A DNA stretch of 64,000 nucleotides from Flectonema sp. DT1601 (GCA_964019425.1 OZ025843.1:310001-374000), one strand, 5' to 3'. Positions 1-9,202 are shown, counted from the first letter of the stretch. The notes: generated from the sequence alone by a model not told the origin. Numbers and translations: made by a program.

Positions 1-535
1 CGTCCTAATAATTGTGCCAGTCTGTCTAAGGTTGTGACAAAACCAGTCATCTGCTGTTGATTCGCAGGTAAGTAGCAGTCCTCCAGTTGGCATGCTTCCT
101 CTCCCTTGTCATTCATCATGTGACTGATGTATTTTTCTCTCAAGGTTTCTATACACCAATGTTCGCATAAAAATAATACATGATGTGCTGTTGCCTTTCC
201 AAGTTTACAGAAAAAGCACAGCTCGTTCAGTCCTTTGATTATCAGAGATCTGCAATGTCCCACTCTAAAGCGTGACATCAGTACTTCCTCTGGTCGTGTT
301 AGAGCTTCGATGTATGGAGGGTGTCTTACCTCTCCTGGTCCGATCCAGTTCTCCCGTTTTCTCCGCTTGTGGAGCGTCATCAATGTTCCCATGTCAAGTT
401 GAGTGGGCAGTTGTTTAATAATAACATCTTCTGTGAGGTGGATCTTCTTTCAGGCCTGCAGCGAATTTCGCCAGTTGGTCCGCTACTTCGTTGTACCGCA
501 CGTTTCTGTGTGCCGGTACATACTGCATGTTGCTT
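1..535 (-). mobile_element. LINE ORF2 RNase H-end fragment (I/Jockey-like)
   Basis: Read on the minus strand this is the C-terminal end of a non-LTR retrotransposon polyprotein. An RNase H end is visible (VPAHRNVRYNEVADQLAK). It is followed by a region with R-F-R-V-G-H-C and the knuckle-like CFFCKLGKATAHHVLFLC, the C..C....H....C pattern found after RNase H in many LINEs. The reading frame changes between the RNase H piece and the downstream piece near position 420, so it is decayed. The fragment is cut by the window edge on the left. On the right it joins repeat sequence at about 535 that also occurs at 8.2 kb. Family assignment rests on motif memory only. Confidence 0.7.
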
Positions 536-777
536 CTGTTGTCTTCCCTGGCGTTGTTTTCAAAATAACACTTGTTCTCTCCCTGTTATTCAAATACTCT
601 GCTAAAATTACAACACAATTAAAACAGGTTTGTCCTGCTTTTTTTCCGGTACCTGTTTTTTGCCAAGGGACGATGGAAGCAGATCGATGGAGGTTCAGCA
701 AGCGATGCGATGTACTTGTATGTGTGTTCTTTGTGTATGTTTTCTTCCGTTGCGAGTAGTTTTTTTGTTCTTGCTTT
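536..777. repeat. Interspersed segment, no gene
   Basis: The same segment recurs at about 8196-8437, 13943-14184, 19690-19931 and 25485-25727. Its right half also recurs near 31403, 39000 and 46682. The T-rich stretch ending ttgcttttcag just before the next frame resembles a 3' splice site on the plus strand. No coding signal is convincing. Confidence 0.6.
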
Positions 778-981
778 TCAGGGAAGCCTTAGCCAAAAGC
801 TAACAGTCCAAATCTCACCTGGCAACTTAACCCGATACTTCCCATAACGTCCACCACATGGGCATGACAGGGTATCGGGGACCGTCTCCAGCTCACCCGT
901 GAAGAGTCTATGCTTTCGGGAAGCCAGGTGTTCCTTCAAGGCATACTTAGAGCAACGACCCCCGCACTCGCAGTCATGCAC
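778..981 (-). CDS. Zinc-motif frame with paired C-x-C-G-G units
   Basis: This is a 67-residue frame with two similar units. The first is C-E-C-G-G-R-C-S-K-Y...H-L-A-S-R-K-H, a likely Cys2His2-type zinc site. The second is C-P-C-G-G-R-Y-G-K-Y without the histidine pair. C-x-CG...H..SKxH motifs occur in proteins of large DNA viruses and mobile elements, but I cannot name this family. The same frame recurs at 31500-31693, 39097-39290 and 46768-46971, always next to the 139-residue plus-strand frame and divergent from it. It may be the end of a larger lost protein. Confidence 0.4.
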   Translation of the reverse strand: MHDCECGGRCSKYALKEHLASRKHRLFTGELETVPDTLSCPCGGRYGKYRVKLPGEIWTVSFWLRLP

Positions 982-1079
982 CTCGCGTCCTTCAGGTCTT
1001 GCTCTGTGTTGTAGTCATTTTTTTTATTATGCATATATTTTAATTTAAGCACACTTAATAATATTTATTTTTATATGAA

Positions 1080-1499
1080 ATGGAGTTCAACAAAAATAAT
1101 CACAAGCTATCGATCGGAGCGGTCAGACACATGGGCAACAGCACGATCTGTGACATACGCTCGAACGGTAAACAATTGCGATTCACGGAAAAGAATATAC
1201 ACATACCCCGGGGACTCGAGTTCTCGGTCAGGTTCTTCAGTGGCGCCCACATGAGATCCGTCGACGTCGAACAACTGGGCGGATACAAGGAACTCCGCAT
1301 ATCGATCCTGAAGGAAACGAAAAAGGTAAAGTGCGAGCTGTACCCGGGAAAGGAATCGGTCGAAGACGTCGAAGTGGACACACTCGCCGAATCCCATGAC
1401 GAGCGCTGCAAGTACTTTAACCCCCGATACTACCGACTGGGTACAAACGGTCAGACCAAGAAAGCTCCCGAAGAAGGGCACCATTCCAGCCGACATTGA
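1080..1499 (+). CDS. Unrecognised 139-residue protein
   Basis: The frame starts at an ATG (M-E-F-N-K-N). It is rich in beta-prone and charged residues, with no membrane segment or known motif. Third codon positions are G/C-rich compared with the A/T-rich surroundings, which supports past coding and a foreign origin. Near-identical copies lie at 31791-32210, 39388-39807 and 47069-47488. The last part overlaps a second open frame (1396-1806). The opposite strand is also open, but its product looks less protein-like. Confidence 0.45.
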   Translation: MEFNKNNHKLSIGAVRHMGNSTICDIRSNGKQLRFTEKNIHIPRGLEFSVRFFSGAHMRSVDVEQLGGYKELRISILKETKKVKCELYPGKESVEDVEVDTLAESHDERCKYFNPRYYRLGTNGQTKKAPEEGHHSSRH

Positions 1500-1806
1500 A
1501 TACATCTGCAAGTTCTATCGGGGGGAATATGACAAGAGCAAGCCCGACATCGGGTTGGAAGCTATCACGGGGTCCGACGTCCACGATAAGGACATCACCA
1601 CGGATCTTCAAGTGGAGGTCGAGGGGGTAACACGTACGAGGGATGGGCGGTTAACGCTAAAAGAAAGGATTGCCTGCGTCGTGGCCACTAGCGTCGAGGC
1701 TAGAGATTTCTTGTTGACCAATTTTGTGCTGATGTTGCCCCCCTCGTTACTTCTTAACGAGGCTTCCTGGGTAATTCTTTCAACCTTCGTAGAGACAGCT
1801 ACTTGA
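1396..1806 (+). CDS. Unrecognised frame overlapping the 139-residue frame
   Basis: The useful part is about 1480-1710, a charged stretch ending G-R-L-T-L-K-E-R-I-A-C-V-V-A-T. That end recurs at 8438-8500, 14185-14247, 19932-19994 and 25728-25790 in a different context, so it is a shared cassette piece. After about 1710 the product becomes hydrophobic and is probably not genuine. Function unknown. Confidence 0.3.
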   Translation: MTSAASTLTPDTTDWVQTVRPRKLPKKGTIPADIEYICKFYRGEYDKSKPDIGLEAITGSDVHDKDITTDLQVEVEGVTRTRDGRLTLKERIACVVATSVEARDFLLTNFVLMLPPSLLLNEASWVILSTFVETAT

Positions 1807-1984
1807 TGTGTTGTGCACGTCAGTTTCTAGGATGAAAGACGCAAATAAAAAAACGGCCAGTTTCAAACATATTATTTTTATTATGTGATGCGTTACTTGT
1901 GGTTATTAATTGTTATTTAGAGCAGTTCTGAACAACGACAAAAAAATGGTTCTATTTCGTACTAAATGGTTAGTAGTCACCACA
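1807..1984. other. Gene-free stretch
   Basis: A/T-rich. It has one plus-strand AATAAA at about 1845 that could serve as a polyadenylation signal for the frame to its left. Nothing else is supported. Confidence 0.5.
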
Positions 1985-2047
1985 AGGGGGTACGGTGTAG
2001 GAGAACGATGCAGGGGAACGGTATAGGGGTACGATGTAGGGGTATGG
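1985..2047. repeat. 13-bp G-rich minisatellite, block 1
   Basis: Degenerate copies of GGGGTACGGTGTA (variants gatgta, gtata). This is the leftmost of 15 such blocks, each lying between cassette ends. Its left flank is not the standard leader. Confidence 0.85.
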
Positions 2048-2183
2048 CGCTAACGGAACTTTTTTAGGTTGCAGCCTGTCAGTAAATAAACTCGCAGGGC
2101 ACGGTGTAGGGATAAACTCACGAACTACAACAAATCACACCAGATATATTCAGAATATCAGGTAAGCATCACTCATTTGAAAA

Positions 2184-2198
2184 GCCTTGCGACAAGGC
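2184..2198. promoter_or_regulatory. Conserved 3'-block hairpin
   Basis: A perfect stem GCCTTG / CAAGGC with a CGA loop, 37 nt beyond the tail-domain stop codon on the minus strand. It is repeated unchanged at 3514, 4816, 9152, 14899, 20486, 26294, 28790, 32567, 33928, 36440, 40164, 41525, 44037 and 47858. On transcripts it would sit in the 3' untranslated region. A 3' processing signal or an RT recognition element is possible, and neither is shown. Confidence 0.6.
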
Positions 2199-2234
2199 AC
2201 ACATTATGCGCGTAGGCTAGATCAAGCATCTTCT

Positions 2235-2540
2235 TCACACCCACCCCAATTTCTTCAATTTTACAATAACTTCTTTATGCGCTGTGTCTTCGTTCCCTGT
2301 TTTATCCTCCCTTAACAGGTAATACACATGAGACATTCGCCACATTGACACTCTGCTCCCCTTAAGGATCAGAATGGTATCTTTCGGTCCGCGTTCGAGG
2401 AGCTGGTCTTGAGAATCAATTTGATCATCATCTTGTGATAGGTACCCTTCTGGTCCCGCTTGTACGACCTCATCTAAGAAGGTTCTAAAACCACTGTTAT
2501 TCTTCAGAACAAGACGAAAGGTTTTACTACCGTTTTAATA
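2235..2540 (-). pseudogene. Bare tail domain, alpha cassette
   Basis: About 100 residues matching the C-terminal tail of the NTPase genes (from K-T-F-R-L-V-L-K-N-N to the stop after K-K-L-G-W-V). No start codon and no upstream domain are visible. Homology to the full tail ends at about 2540, in unrelated sequence. Whether it is expressed is unknown. Confidence 0.6.
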
Positions 2541-2702
2541 CCGCACCTCATACCTCGGTGGGGTCACACTGGCTACTGGCTGTAACAACTATTGGGGAAG
2601 GGAACTCCTTAGTTGGAGTTGATCTTCGTCTAGACTGCATCACCAGCACTACCAATCCGTTTTGCTTTTAGTAATTTTAACATCTCATTTATTAAGACTG
2701 GT

Positions 2703-2942
2703 GTGCAACCAGCTACCAACAACGTTATTTGTGGATATGTTGTCCTTTTCTGGGCTCTAAATATGAACCACGCTTATGTATCTGGAAGCGACCTCAACAT
2801 CCAAGACATAGTTATCAAGCCCCCACCAGGTTGGTATGCAGAGGTGAATGCACTTCTACAGACGAGTCAACAATCGTTTCGATTCTGGACCGAGACTAAT
2901 CCTAACAGCCTTGGTACACAAGACCAGCCTGTAGAACTTTGA
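2703..2942 (+). CDS. 79-residue frame of alpha cassettes
   Basis: An open frame of 79 codons, identical in four cassettes. The frame as given opens at GTG rather than ATG, so it is more likely an exon or gene end than a whole gene. It has a hydrophobic stretch near the start and a P-P-P-G-W motif. No family recognised. It runs antisense to the cassette. Confidence 0.3.
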   Translation: MQPATNNVICGYVVLFWALNMNHAYVSGSDLNIQDIVIKPPPGWYAEVNALLQTSQQSFRFWTETNPNSLGTQDQPVEL

Positions 2943-3240
2943 CCAGTTCAAATGTCGATAATTTAGTATCAGAAAGTCAAAAGAAAAAAGGTCAAAAAAA
3001 AAAAAATTCTTTTTTTCCGGAATCCGAATTTTGCGAAGTGTTTTCTGTGAATAATTGTACTAAAAAAATTTTGGATATAATAAAGATGGTGGATTTGGCC
3101 ATTTTTTAGCGATTTGGAGACTTTTTATACACCATGATATTTATAGTTACAGTATTTAATTATTTTTTTCTTTTCTATTCTTTTTTGTTTTTTTTTTCAT
3201 TAACAAAACAGGGAAGATTCCAAAGCATAGGATCGAACAG
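2943..3240. other. A/T-rich spacer
   Basis: Homopolymer A and T tracts, with an AATAAA-like ATAATAAAG near 3078. No gene supported. It recurs in each alpha cassette. Confidence 0.5.
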
Positions 3241-3289
3241 CCGAAATCTCCGCCATGGTGGTGTTTAGAAAATGCCCTGATCGCAACAA

Positions 3290-3377
3290 GGGGGTACGGT
3301 GTAGGGGTACGATGTAGGGGTACGGTATAGGGGTACGGTGTAGGGGTACGGTATAGGGGTACGGTGTAGGGGTACGG
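3290..3377. repeat. 13-bp minisatellite, block 2
   Basis: About seven units of GGGGTACGGTGTA/GGGGTACGGTATA between leader and 3' block. Confidence 0.9.
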
Positions 3378-4617
3378 CGCTAACGGAACTTTTTTAGGTT
3401 GCAGCCTGTCAGTAAATAAACTCGCAGGGCACGGTGTAGGGATAAACTCACGAACTACAACAAATCACACCAGATATATTCAGAATATCAGGTAAGCATC
3501 ACTCATTTGAAAAGCCTTGCGACAAGGCACACATTATGCGCGTAGGCTAGATCAAGCATCTTCTTCACACCCACCCCAATTTCTTCAATTTTACAATAAC
3601 TTCTTTATGCGCTGTGTCTTCGTTCCCTGTTTTATCCTCCCTTAACAAGTAATACACATGAGACATTCGCCACATTGACACTCTGCTCCCCTTAAGGATC
3701 AGAATGGTATCTTTCGGTCCGCGTTCGAGGAGCTGGTCTTGAGAATCAATTTGATCATCATCTTGTGATAGGTACCCTTCTGGTCCCGCTTGTACGACCT
3801 CATCTAAGAAGGTTCTAAAACCACTGTTATTCTTCAGAACAAGACGAAAGGTTTTACTACCGTTTTAATACCGCACCTCATACCTCGGTGGGGTCACACT
3901 GGCTACTGGCTGTAACAACTATTGGGGAAGGGAACTCCTTAGTTGGAGTTGATCTTCGTCTAGACTGCATCACCAGCACTACCAATCCGTTTTGCTTTTA
4001 GTAATTTTAACATCTCATTTATTAAGACTGGTGTGCAACCAGCTACCAACAACGTTATTTGTGGATATGTTGTCCTTTTCTGGGCTCTAAATATGAACCA
4101 CGCTTATGTATCTGGAAGCGACCTCAACATCCAAGACATAGTTATCAAGCCCCCACCAGGTTGGTATGCAGAGGTGAATGCACTTCTACAGACGAGTCAA
4201 CAATCGTTTCGATTCTGGACCGAGACTAATCCTAACAGCCTTGGTACACAAGACCAGCCTGTAGAACTTTGACCAGTTCAAATGTCGATAATTTAGTATC
4301 AGAAAGTCAAAAGAAAAAAGGTCAAAAAAAAAAATTCTTTTTTTCTGGAATCCGAATTTTGCGAAGTGTTTTCTGTGAATAATTGTACTAAAAAAACTTT
4401 GGATATAATAAAGATGGTGGATTTGGCGATTTTTTTGCGATTTGGAGACTTTTTATACACCATGATATTTATAGTCACAGTATTTAATTATTTTTTTCTT
4501 TTCTATTCTTTTTTGTTTTTTTTTCCATTAACAAAACAGGGAAGATTCCAAAGCATAGGATCGAACAGCCGAAATCTCCGCCATGGTGGTGTTTAGAAAA
4601 TGCCCTGATCGCAACAA
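3378..4617 (-). mobile_element. Cassette 2, type alpha
   Basis: Tandem near-identical copy of cassette 1 (tail domain 3565-3870, plus-strand frame 4033-4272, spacer 4273-4570). Only a few base differences are seen, which implies a recent duplication. Confidence 0.75.
4033..4272 (+). CDS. 79-residue frame, second copy
   Basis: Same product as the frame at 2703-2942, with no residue changes. Confidence 0.3.
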   Translation: MQPATNNVICGYVVLFWALNMNHAYVSGSDLNIQDIVIKPPPGWYAEVNALLQTSQQSFRFWTETNPNSLGTQDQPVEL

Positions 4618-4679
4618 GGGGGTACGGTGTAGGGGTACGGTATAGGGGTACGGTGTAGGGGTACGGTATAGGGGTACGG
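4618..4679. repeat. 13-bp minisatellite, block 3
   Basis: About five units, with gtgta and gtata variants alternating. Confidence 0.9.
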
Positions 4680-4866
4680 CGCTAACGGAACTTTTTTAGG
4701 TTGCAGCCTGTCAGTAAATAAACTCGCAGGGCACGGTGTAGGGATAAACTCACGAACTACAACAAATCACACCAGATATATTCAGAATATCAGGTAAGCA
4801 TCACTCATTTGAAAAGCCTTGCGACAAGGCACACATTATGCGCGTAGGCTACATCAAGCATCTTCT

Positions 4867-5225
4867 TCACACCCACCCCAATTTCTTCAATTTTACAATA
4901 ACTTCTTTATGCGCTGTGTCTTCGTTCCCTGTTTTATCCTCCCTTAACAGGTAATACACATGAGACATTCGCCACATTGACACTCTGCTCCCCTTAAGGA
5001 TCAGAATGGTATCTTTCGGTCCGCGTTCGAGGAGGTCGTCTCGAGAATCAATTTGATCATAACCTCGTGATAGGTACCCTTGTGGTCCCGCTTGTACGAC
5101 CTTATCTAAGAAGGTTCTAAAACCACTGTTATTCTCCAGAACAAGACGAAGGGTTTTAGTTTCCGACTCATATCTCGAATCGATCTCTGTGTTGGTGTTA
5201 TTTTCGTTACTGTTGCCATTCAACA
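4867..5225 (-). CDS. Variable tail exon of NTPase gene, copy 1
   Basis: About 120 residues ending K-K-L-G-W-V. The first third (N-x-N-E-N-N-T-N-T then a variable 8-10 residue patch) differs between cassettes, while the last 50 residues are nearly constant. It is separated from the NTPase exon by a 40-nt stretch with GT at 5265 and AG at 5226 (minus strand), a plausible short intron that keeps frame. No known domain recognised. The acidic and basic patches suggest a soluble domain. Confidence 0.5.
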
Positions 5226-6568
5226 CTAAGCCAATCCCAATTAAACAATGCACTCAGTGACATACCTCGATCAAATTCCACCCGCCCGCCCTGTGACTCT
5301 TCCAGTCTCTCCAGCACATCACCCAGATCACGAAGGTTGCTCCCGATCCTGTAGTACCAATCTTCGAGTGCAGCGGTGTAGTTGGGTACATTCTCTCCCA
5401 AGGGGACGCTGATGGTGGCCTTTGGTTCCCCGATGATGCCATCAAACCGGTTATCATATTTCAGGGCGTACGAGATGGCAAACTCTTCGAGGTTCATGCG
5501 GGGAACGCGCACCTTCTTGCAGATGCTCCCGTGCTTCCTTGTGATGGCATCCGATATTTGTGAGATGCTGGTCTCTACGACAAAGGGGACGATGGGGAAG
5601 TCGTAGGTGATCAGCCTGCCGAAGGTGCCGATTTTGTGCCCGATGTGATTTGCGGTTTTCCAGGTGAAGTCTTCTTCCTCATCGATACCGAGATCAGCGT
5701 AGATGACGAGCTGGTTTCCATGCGTTTCGGTACACCAGGTTGATAAATTCTTCAAGAAATCCATCTTGATGTCAATCTTGTCGGAGTACTTCGATACTTC
5801 GAGATGTTCGCGAACTATCATCATCAACCAATCTTTGTTCAAAACCGTTCCCGGGGTGATTGTATCCTTGATTGGGATAACGCACTTCATGTTGCAAAAA
5901 AGCTGTCTAAAGAGAGTGGTCTTGCCAGCGGCCTCTACACCAACTGCCAGAAGGAATCCTGCCTTGTCTGGATTGCTAGCATCGAACCTCTCAATGTAGT
6001 TCTGAATGGTCTCATTGCCCTGTTGCAGAGAGCTGCGGTCGAACACATCAGCAGGACAGGGAAAGCTTGTCTTGAGCACCTGTGTGGCTGCTCTATTTGC
6101 GTTGTCTATTAGTTGTTCTTGCTCAATTTCCACATTGTTGTGTAGAGTTTTCCGCTGTACCTCCAACCGTTGCTTGTTGGTCTCGGTGTTGTCCTTGCTG
6201 TAACCTTTTAGGTCTTCGTTGATACAAAGATTTCTTGTACTGTGGTCGGTTTGTTGTTTGGTGTAGTCTCTGATGTCCCTGTTATAGTCTCTGTTATCGT
6301 TAAGTAACGGATACTGCATGACAGCATAAATGACACCAATAACAGCAGGTACTAAAACAATCACCAGAGTCCATATCTTGACTCTCTTCCACCAGGTCTT
6401 TGGCTCTTTTGGTTTTTCTTCCTTGCTGCTGTTGGATGACTTATCACTGTCGCCATCTGGATTATTAATACCACCACAACTACCATTATTTGGATCACTC
6501 ATATTCTGTCCCGGCTCACACAACCTGTGGAAATAGAAATATTTTAAAAATTGCAAGCACAATATCAC
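5207..6568 (-). CDS. Transmembrane P-loop NTPase, copy 1
   Basis: 453 codons, of which the usable exon is about 5266-6524. In order it has a Ser/Lys/Glu-rich N-terminal segment (about residues 23-57), one membrane helix (about 66-84), a charged probably coiled region (90-165), Walker A G-V-E-A-A-G-K-T (210-217), and a Walker B-like hydrophobic strand ending L-V-I-Y-A-D (D at about 292) followed by an acidic run. The well-conserved P-F-V-V-E-T-S-I-S-Q-I stretch follows. The first codons (a GTG start) lie in a 57-nt candidate intron (6525-6581, GT..AG on the minus strand), so the real start is in the PLA2-like exon upstream. Family not recognised. AAA/STAND-type ATPases are the nearest general class. 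A viral or mobile-element origin is possible because of the PLA2-like neighbour. Confidence 0.6.
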   Translation of the reverse strand: MILCLQFLKYFYFHRLCEPGQNMSDPNNGSCGGINNPDGDSDKSSNSSKEEKPKEPKTWWKRVKIWTLVIVLVPAVIGVIYAVMQYPLLNDNRDYNRDIRDYTKQQTDHSTRNLCINEDLKGYSKDNTETNKQRLEVQRKTLHNNVEIEQEQLIDNANRAATQVLKTSFPCPADVFDRSSLQQGNETIQNYIERFDASNPDKAGFLLAVGVEAAGKTTLFRQLFCNMKCVIPIKDTITPGTVLNKDWLMMIVREHLEVSKYSDKIDIKMDFLKNLSTWCTETHGNQLVIYADLGIDEEEDFTWKTANHIGHKIGTFGRLITYDFPIVPFVVETSISQISDAITRKHGSICKKVRVPRMNLEEFAISYALKYDNRFDGIIGEPKATISVPLGENVPNYTAALEDWYYRIGSNLRDLGDVLERLEESQGGRVEFDRGMSLSALFNWDWLSVEWQQ

Positions 6569-6577
6569 AACACTCTC

Positions 6578-6856
6578 CTACCTTTCCTCATCACCCTTCT
6601 CACCAACACCATCCCCGAATATCCATGACTTCACATTCTCAGCTGCCACCTTGGCTGCAAATGCCGGAGCACTCGCCATGTTAGTTGCCCTGTCTAAAGG
6701 ATTGAGGTTAAGGGGATTGACAGCATTAATGATATTGTCCTTGATCAATGCATAATCGGCTGCGTGTTTCTCCTTCCGCAAACACTCTTTGTCATCTCCG
6801 CAGTGCTTCTCCGCTCCCGAGTACCTCAGGTCGTGCATCATGGCTGCCTCGTCCAT
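6578..6856 (-). CDS. PLA2-like first exon of NTPase gene, copy 1
   Basis: 92 codons from an ATG. It has M-D-E-A-A-M-M-H-D-L-R-Y, i.e. the HDxxY catalytic motif, and a downstream H-A-A-D-Y-A-L-I. This pattern matches parvovirus-VP1-type phospholipase A2 domains that also occur in adintovirus- and Polinton-type proteins. The usual calcium-loop G-P-G part is not seen upstream in frame. It ends at a good splice donor (GAAAG|GTAGG), in frame with the next exon. The lipase assignment is by motif only. Confidence 0.5.
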   Translation of the reverse strand: MDEAAMMHDLRYSGAEKHCGDDKECLRKEKHAADYALIKDNIINAVNPLNLNPLDRATNMASAPAFAAKVAAENVKSWIFGDGVGEKGDEER

Positions 6857-6889
6857 TCTGCTCTCGGGCTTTCATCTTTTCGCAGGTCC

Positions 6890-7030
6890 GGGAACAAAGC
6901 TGGAAGAGAGAATCGCAAACTCATCAACTGAGTCGACAATAAAATATTTTCTAACACCAGTCTTTACGTATTCCATATGGTCCTTTGATCTTAGTGTGAG
7001 AATTATTAACTTAATAATTCCAGTAAGTTC
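6890..7030 (-). pseudogene. Short RT fragment
   Basis: The minus strand encodes V-R-K-Y-F-I-V-D-S-V-D-E, identical to part of the RT N-terminus at 31.2 kb. Here it is fused to unrelated sequence beside the PLA2-like exon. The same junction recurs in cassettes 4-6. Confidence 0.55.
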
Positions 7031-7089
7031 TTGTTGAGCGCTAACCATTATACAAATTCATACGTAAAAGAAAATATCCATTATTCCCA

Positions 7090-7634
7090 GTGACACTGGA
7101 AGTAATTAATGAACCCGACTTCCTGAAAAACAACAGTTTCCTATTCCGTAATATGGCTGACCCAGCAGAGAGGTTTTGGATCAGTCATTTCAAACCGCAT
7201 TACAATATACTGGGAAAGAAGAAAGTACAAAATAATAAAAAAGCATCCATACAAACGAAAGTCCCGACGGAAAAGATAAAAAGAAGAAGACGGAAAAAGA
7301 ATACTAACGAACCCCCTTCAAATTGGACGAAAGTAAATAATGGTCGGGTGATCATCACTGATGTCACCCAAAGCTTCGCCTATTCTATGGTTTAATGAAA
7401 CAACTACAGCATTTATGTAATCTTGAAGCACTTAATGTTGAAGTTATTAAAGACTGGTCTTTCACAAGAATTTCACGAATGTTTCACTGGATCCGAAGAT
7501 TTGCAAGTCACGAAGTGAAAGAAAATAATAAAATGCAAGCAATCATTGTAGCACTCAACGAGGCTCTTAAAATTAAAAGAGAAAGAAAAAAGAATCGTGT
7601 GGTCGATTGCCATCCATGGAAAAATTCTAAGTGA
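7090..7634 (+). pseudogene. GIY-YIG endonuclease remains, copy 1
   Basis: The plus-strand frames encode A-E-R-F-W-I-S-H-F-K-P-H-Y-N-I-L, the typical end of GIY-YIG nuclease domains of Penelope-like elements, followed by a Lys/Arg-rich region and a second frame (7395-7634). The Y-V-G-Q-T part seen in longer copies is missing here. It looks broken. It lies antisense to the RT pieces. Confidence 0.5.
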
Positions 7635-7682
7635 GAAACACTTAGCAGAAACACTTTGTAGCTTTTCATAAGTTGATAGGAA

Positions 7683-7709
7683 AATTAAATAAAATAAAAT
7701 AAAATAAGA
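7683..7709. repeat. (TAAAA)n microsatellite, short
   Basis: Three to four pentamer units. The same site is short in cassettes 4 and 5 but greatly expanded in cassette 6. Confidence 0.7.
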
Positions 7710-8195
7710 ACAGATAAATAGTAATAATACCAAAGCCCCTAAAACTCCTGGGCAGCAAGAAGGAAAGCAGTTAAGTACTTCTGGGTGTTTGGCATCACCC
7801 CCCATAGTGAGCAAGTACAACAGGTAGCATTGGTAGTCTGTTGATCCTGAGTGATCCCAGCTACAGTTTTGTTTTTCTTTCTTTTTTTTAGAAGAAGATC
7901 AGGACATCCAAGCACTGCTGGATAGTTGCTGAATGCAGGGCCTGCCTGTGGCATTATAATAACAGGCTAAGTCATTTGAAGTTCATAGTTTACCTTTGAT
8001 TTTATAACTTCACATAGGTACTATGAACGATGAGAGATCCAGTGGGATCACTCAGGGTCTTGTAGAGACCGCCAATGTTGTGCGTTGATAGGCAAGGTGA
8101 CCAACCTTGACATTCTTTCTTTTCTCTCCTGTTGTGACAAACACAAAATACACACACAGCTTACAGGTACTCGCATCTACTGGAACGATATCGAT
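7710..8195. other. Unassigned beta-cassette segment
   Basis: No convincing frame. It contains a T-rich tract and two short inverted motifs (gatccagtgggatc and ggtgaccaacc). It recurs at 13457-13942, 19204-19689 and 25010-25484. Confidence 0.5.
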
Positions 8196-8437
8196 GCTTC
8201 TGTTGTCTTCCCTGGCATTGTTTTCAAAATAACACTTGTTCTCTCCCTGTTATTCAAATTCTCTGCTAAATTTACAACACAATTAAAACAGGTTTGTCTT
8301 GCTTTTTTTCCGGTACCTGCTTTTGCCAAGGGACGATGGAAGCAGATCGATGGAGGTTCAGCAAGTGATGCGATGTACTTGTATGTGTGTTCTTTGTGTA
8401 TGTTTTCTTCCGGTGCGAGTAATTTTTTGTTCTTGCT

Positions 8438-8544
8438 TTGGGCGGTTAACGCTAAAAGAAAGGATTGCCTGCGTCGTGGCCACAAGCGTCGAGGCTAGAG
8501 ATGAGGAAGAAGAAAAGGGAACGATCAGCGATATGTACGATTAG
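8438..8544 (+). CDS. Shared GRLTLKER piece with acidic end
   Basis: Encodes G-R-L-T-L-K-E-R-I-A-C-V-V-A-T followed by an acidic E-E-E-E-K end and a stop. The first part matches 1647-1710, joined there to different upstream and downstream sequence. Probably an exon-like piece of an unrecognised gene. Copies at 14185-14291, 19932-20038 and 25728-25833. Confidence 0.3.
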
Positions 8545-8752
8545 ATTAGATTAGCAGGTGTTGACTTATACATTGTTTAGATGTATATTCATATCAAGGA
8601 TAGCCAAGCATTGGAAAAGAATTCGTTATCAGCTCCCGATGGTGTCCCAGCTATCAACATCATCATCATTAATGGTATCCTCGATGGGTCCTCATGGTCT
8701 CCGAAATCTCCGCCATGGTGGTGGTGTTTAGAAAATGCCCTGACCGCAACAA

Positions 8753-9015
8753 GGGCACGGTGTAGCGGTACGGTATGGGGGTGGGTACGGTATAGGGGTA
8801 CGGTGTAGGAATACAGTACAGGAGTACGGTGAAGGGGTACGGTGTAGGGGTACGGTGTAGGGGTGCAGTGTAGGGGTGCGGTATAGGGGTACGGTGTAGG
8901 AATGAGTACGGTGAAGGGGTACGGTGTAGGGGTACGGTGTAGGAATACGGTGAAGGGGTACGGTGTAGGGGTACGGTGCAGGAGTACGGTGAAGGGGTAC
9001 GGTGTAGGGGTACGG
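8753..9015. repeat. 13-bp minisatellite, block 4 (about 260 bp)
   Basis: About 20 units, with more variants (ggagtacggtgaa, ggaatacggtgaa, ggggtgcggtata) than most blocks. Confidence 0.9.
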
Positions 9016-9202
9016 CGCTAACGGAACTTTTTTAGGTTGCAGCCTGTCAGTAAATAAACTCGCAGGGCACGGTGTAGGGATAAACTCACGAACTACAACA
9101 AATCACACCAGATATATTCAGAATATCAGGTAAGCATCACTCATTTGAAAAGCCTTGCGACAAGGCACACATTATGCGCGTAGGCTACATCAAGTATCTT
9201 CT

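Larger units (their letters stand above)
2048..3289 (-). mobile_element. Cassette 1, type alpha (1.24 kb)
   Basis: It defines the cassette ends. The left (3') block starts CGCTAACGGAAC and runs about 185 bp to the tail-domain stop codon. The right (5') leader of about 50 bp contains, on the minus strand, ATGGCGGAGAT preceded by CACCACC. The G-rich minisatellite touches both ends. The contents are a truncated tail-domain frame (-), a 79-residue frame (+) and an A/T-rich spacer. It is followed head-to-tail by a near-identical copy 1330 bp on. Confidence 0.75.
4680..8752 (-). mobile_element. Cassette 3, type beta with internal deletion (4.07 kb)
   Basis: It holds the NTPase gene (-), a short RT piece (-), a GIY-YIG frame (+), unassigned sequence and the shared GRLTLKER piece (+). 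Compared with cassettes 4-6 about 1.7 kb is missing at about 7038, removing most of the RT piece and the hairpin cluster. Confidence 0.75.

Noticed and set aside
1107-1511. Minus-strand frame opposite the 139-residue frame; in delta cassettes it starts at the leader ATG (31818-32312)
   Set aside because: Composition and codon third positions favour the plus strand. The leader ATG continuing into it may be chance, though a new antisense product cannot be excluded.
5382-6684. Plus-strand frames opposite the NTPase genes, repeated in every copy
   Set aside because: Shadows of the minus-strand gene. They have no motifs and are preserved only because the copies are recent.
6885-6925. Plus-strand G-P-G-T-K-L-E-E-R next to the PLA2-like exon as its missing calcium loop
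   Set aside because: It lies on the opposite strand and within an RT-derived junction. The resemblance is probably chance.
8753-9015. CRISPR-like regular repeats
   Set aside because: The 13-bp units are contiguous without unique spacers, and the context is eukaryotic.
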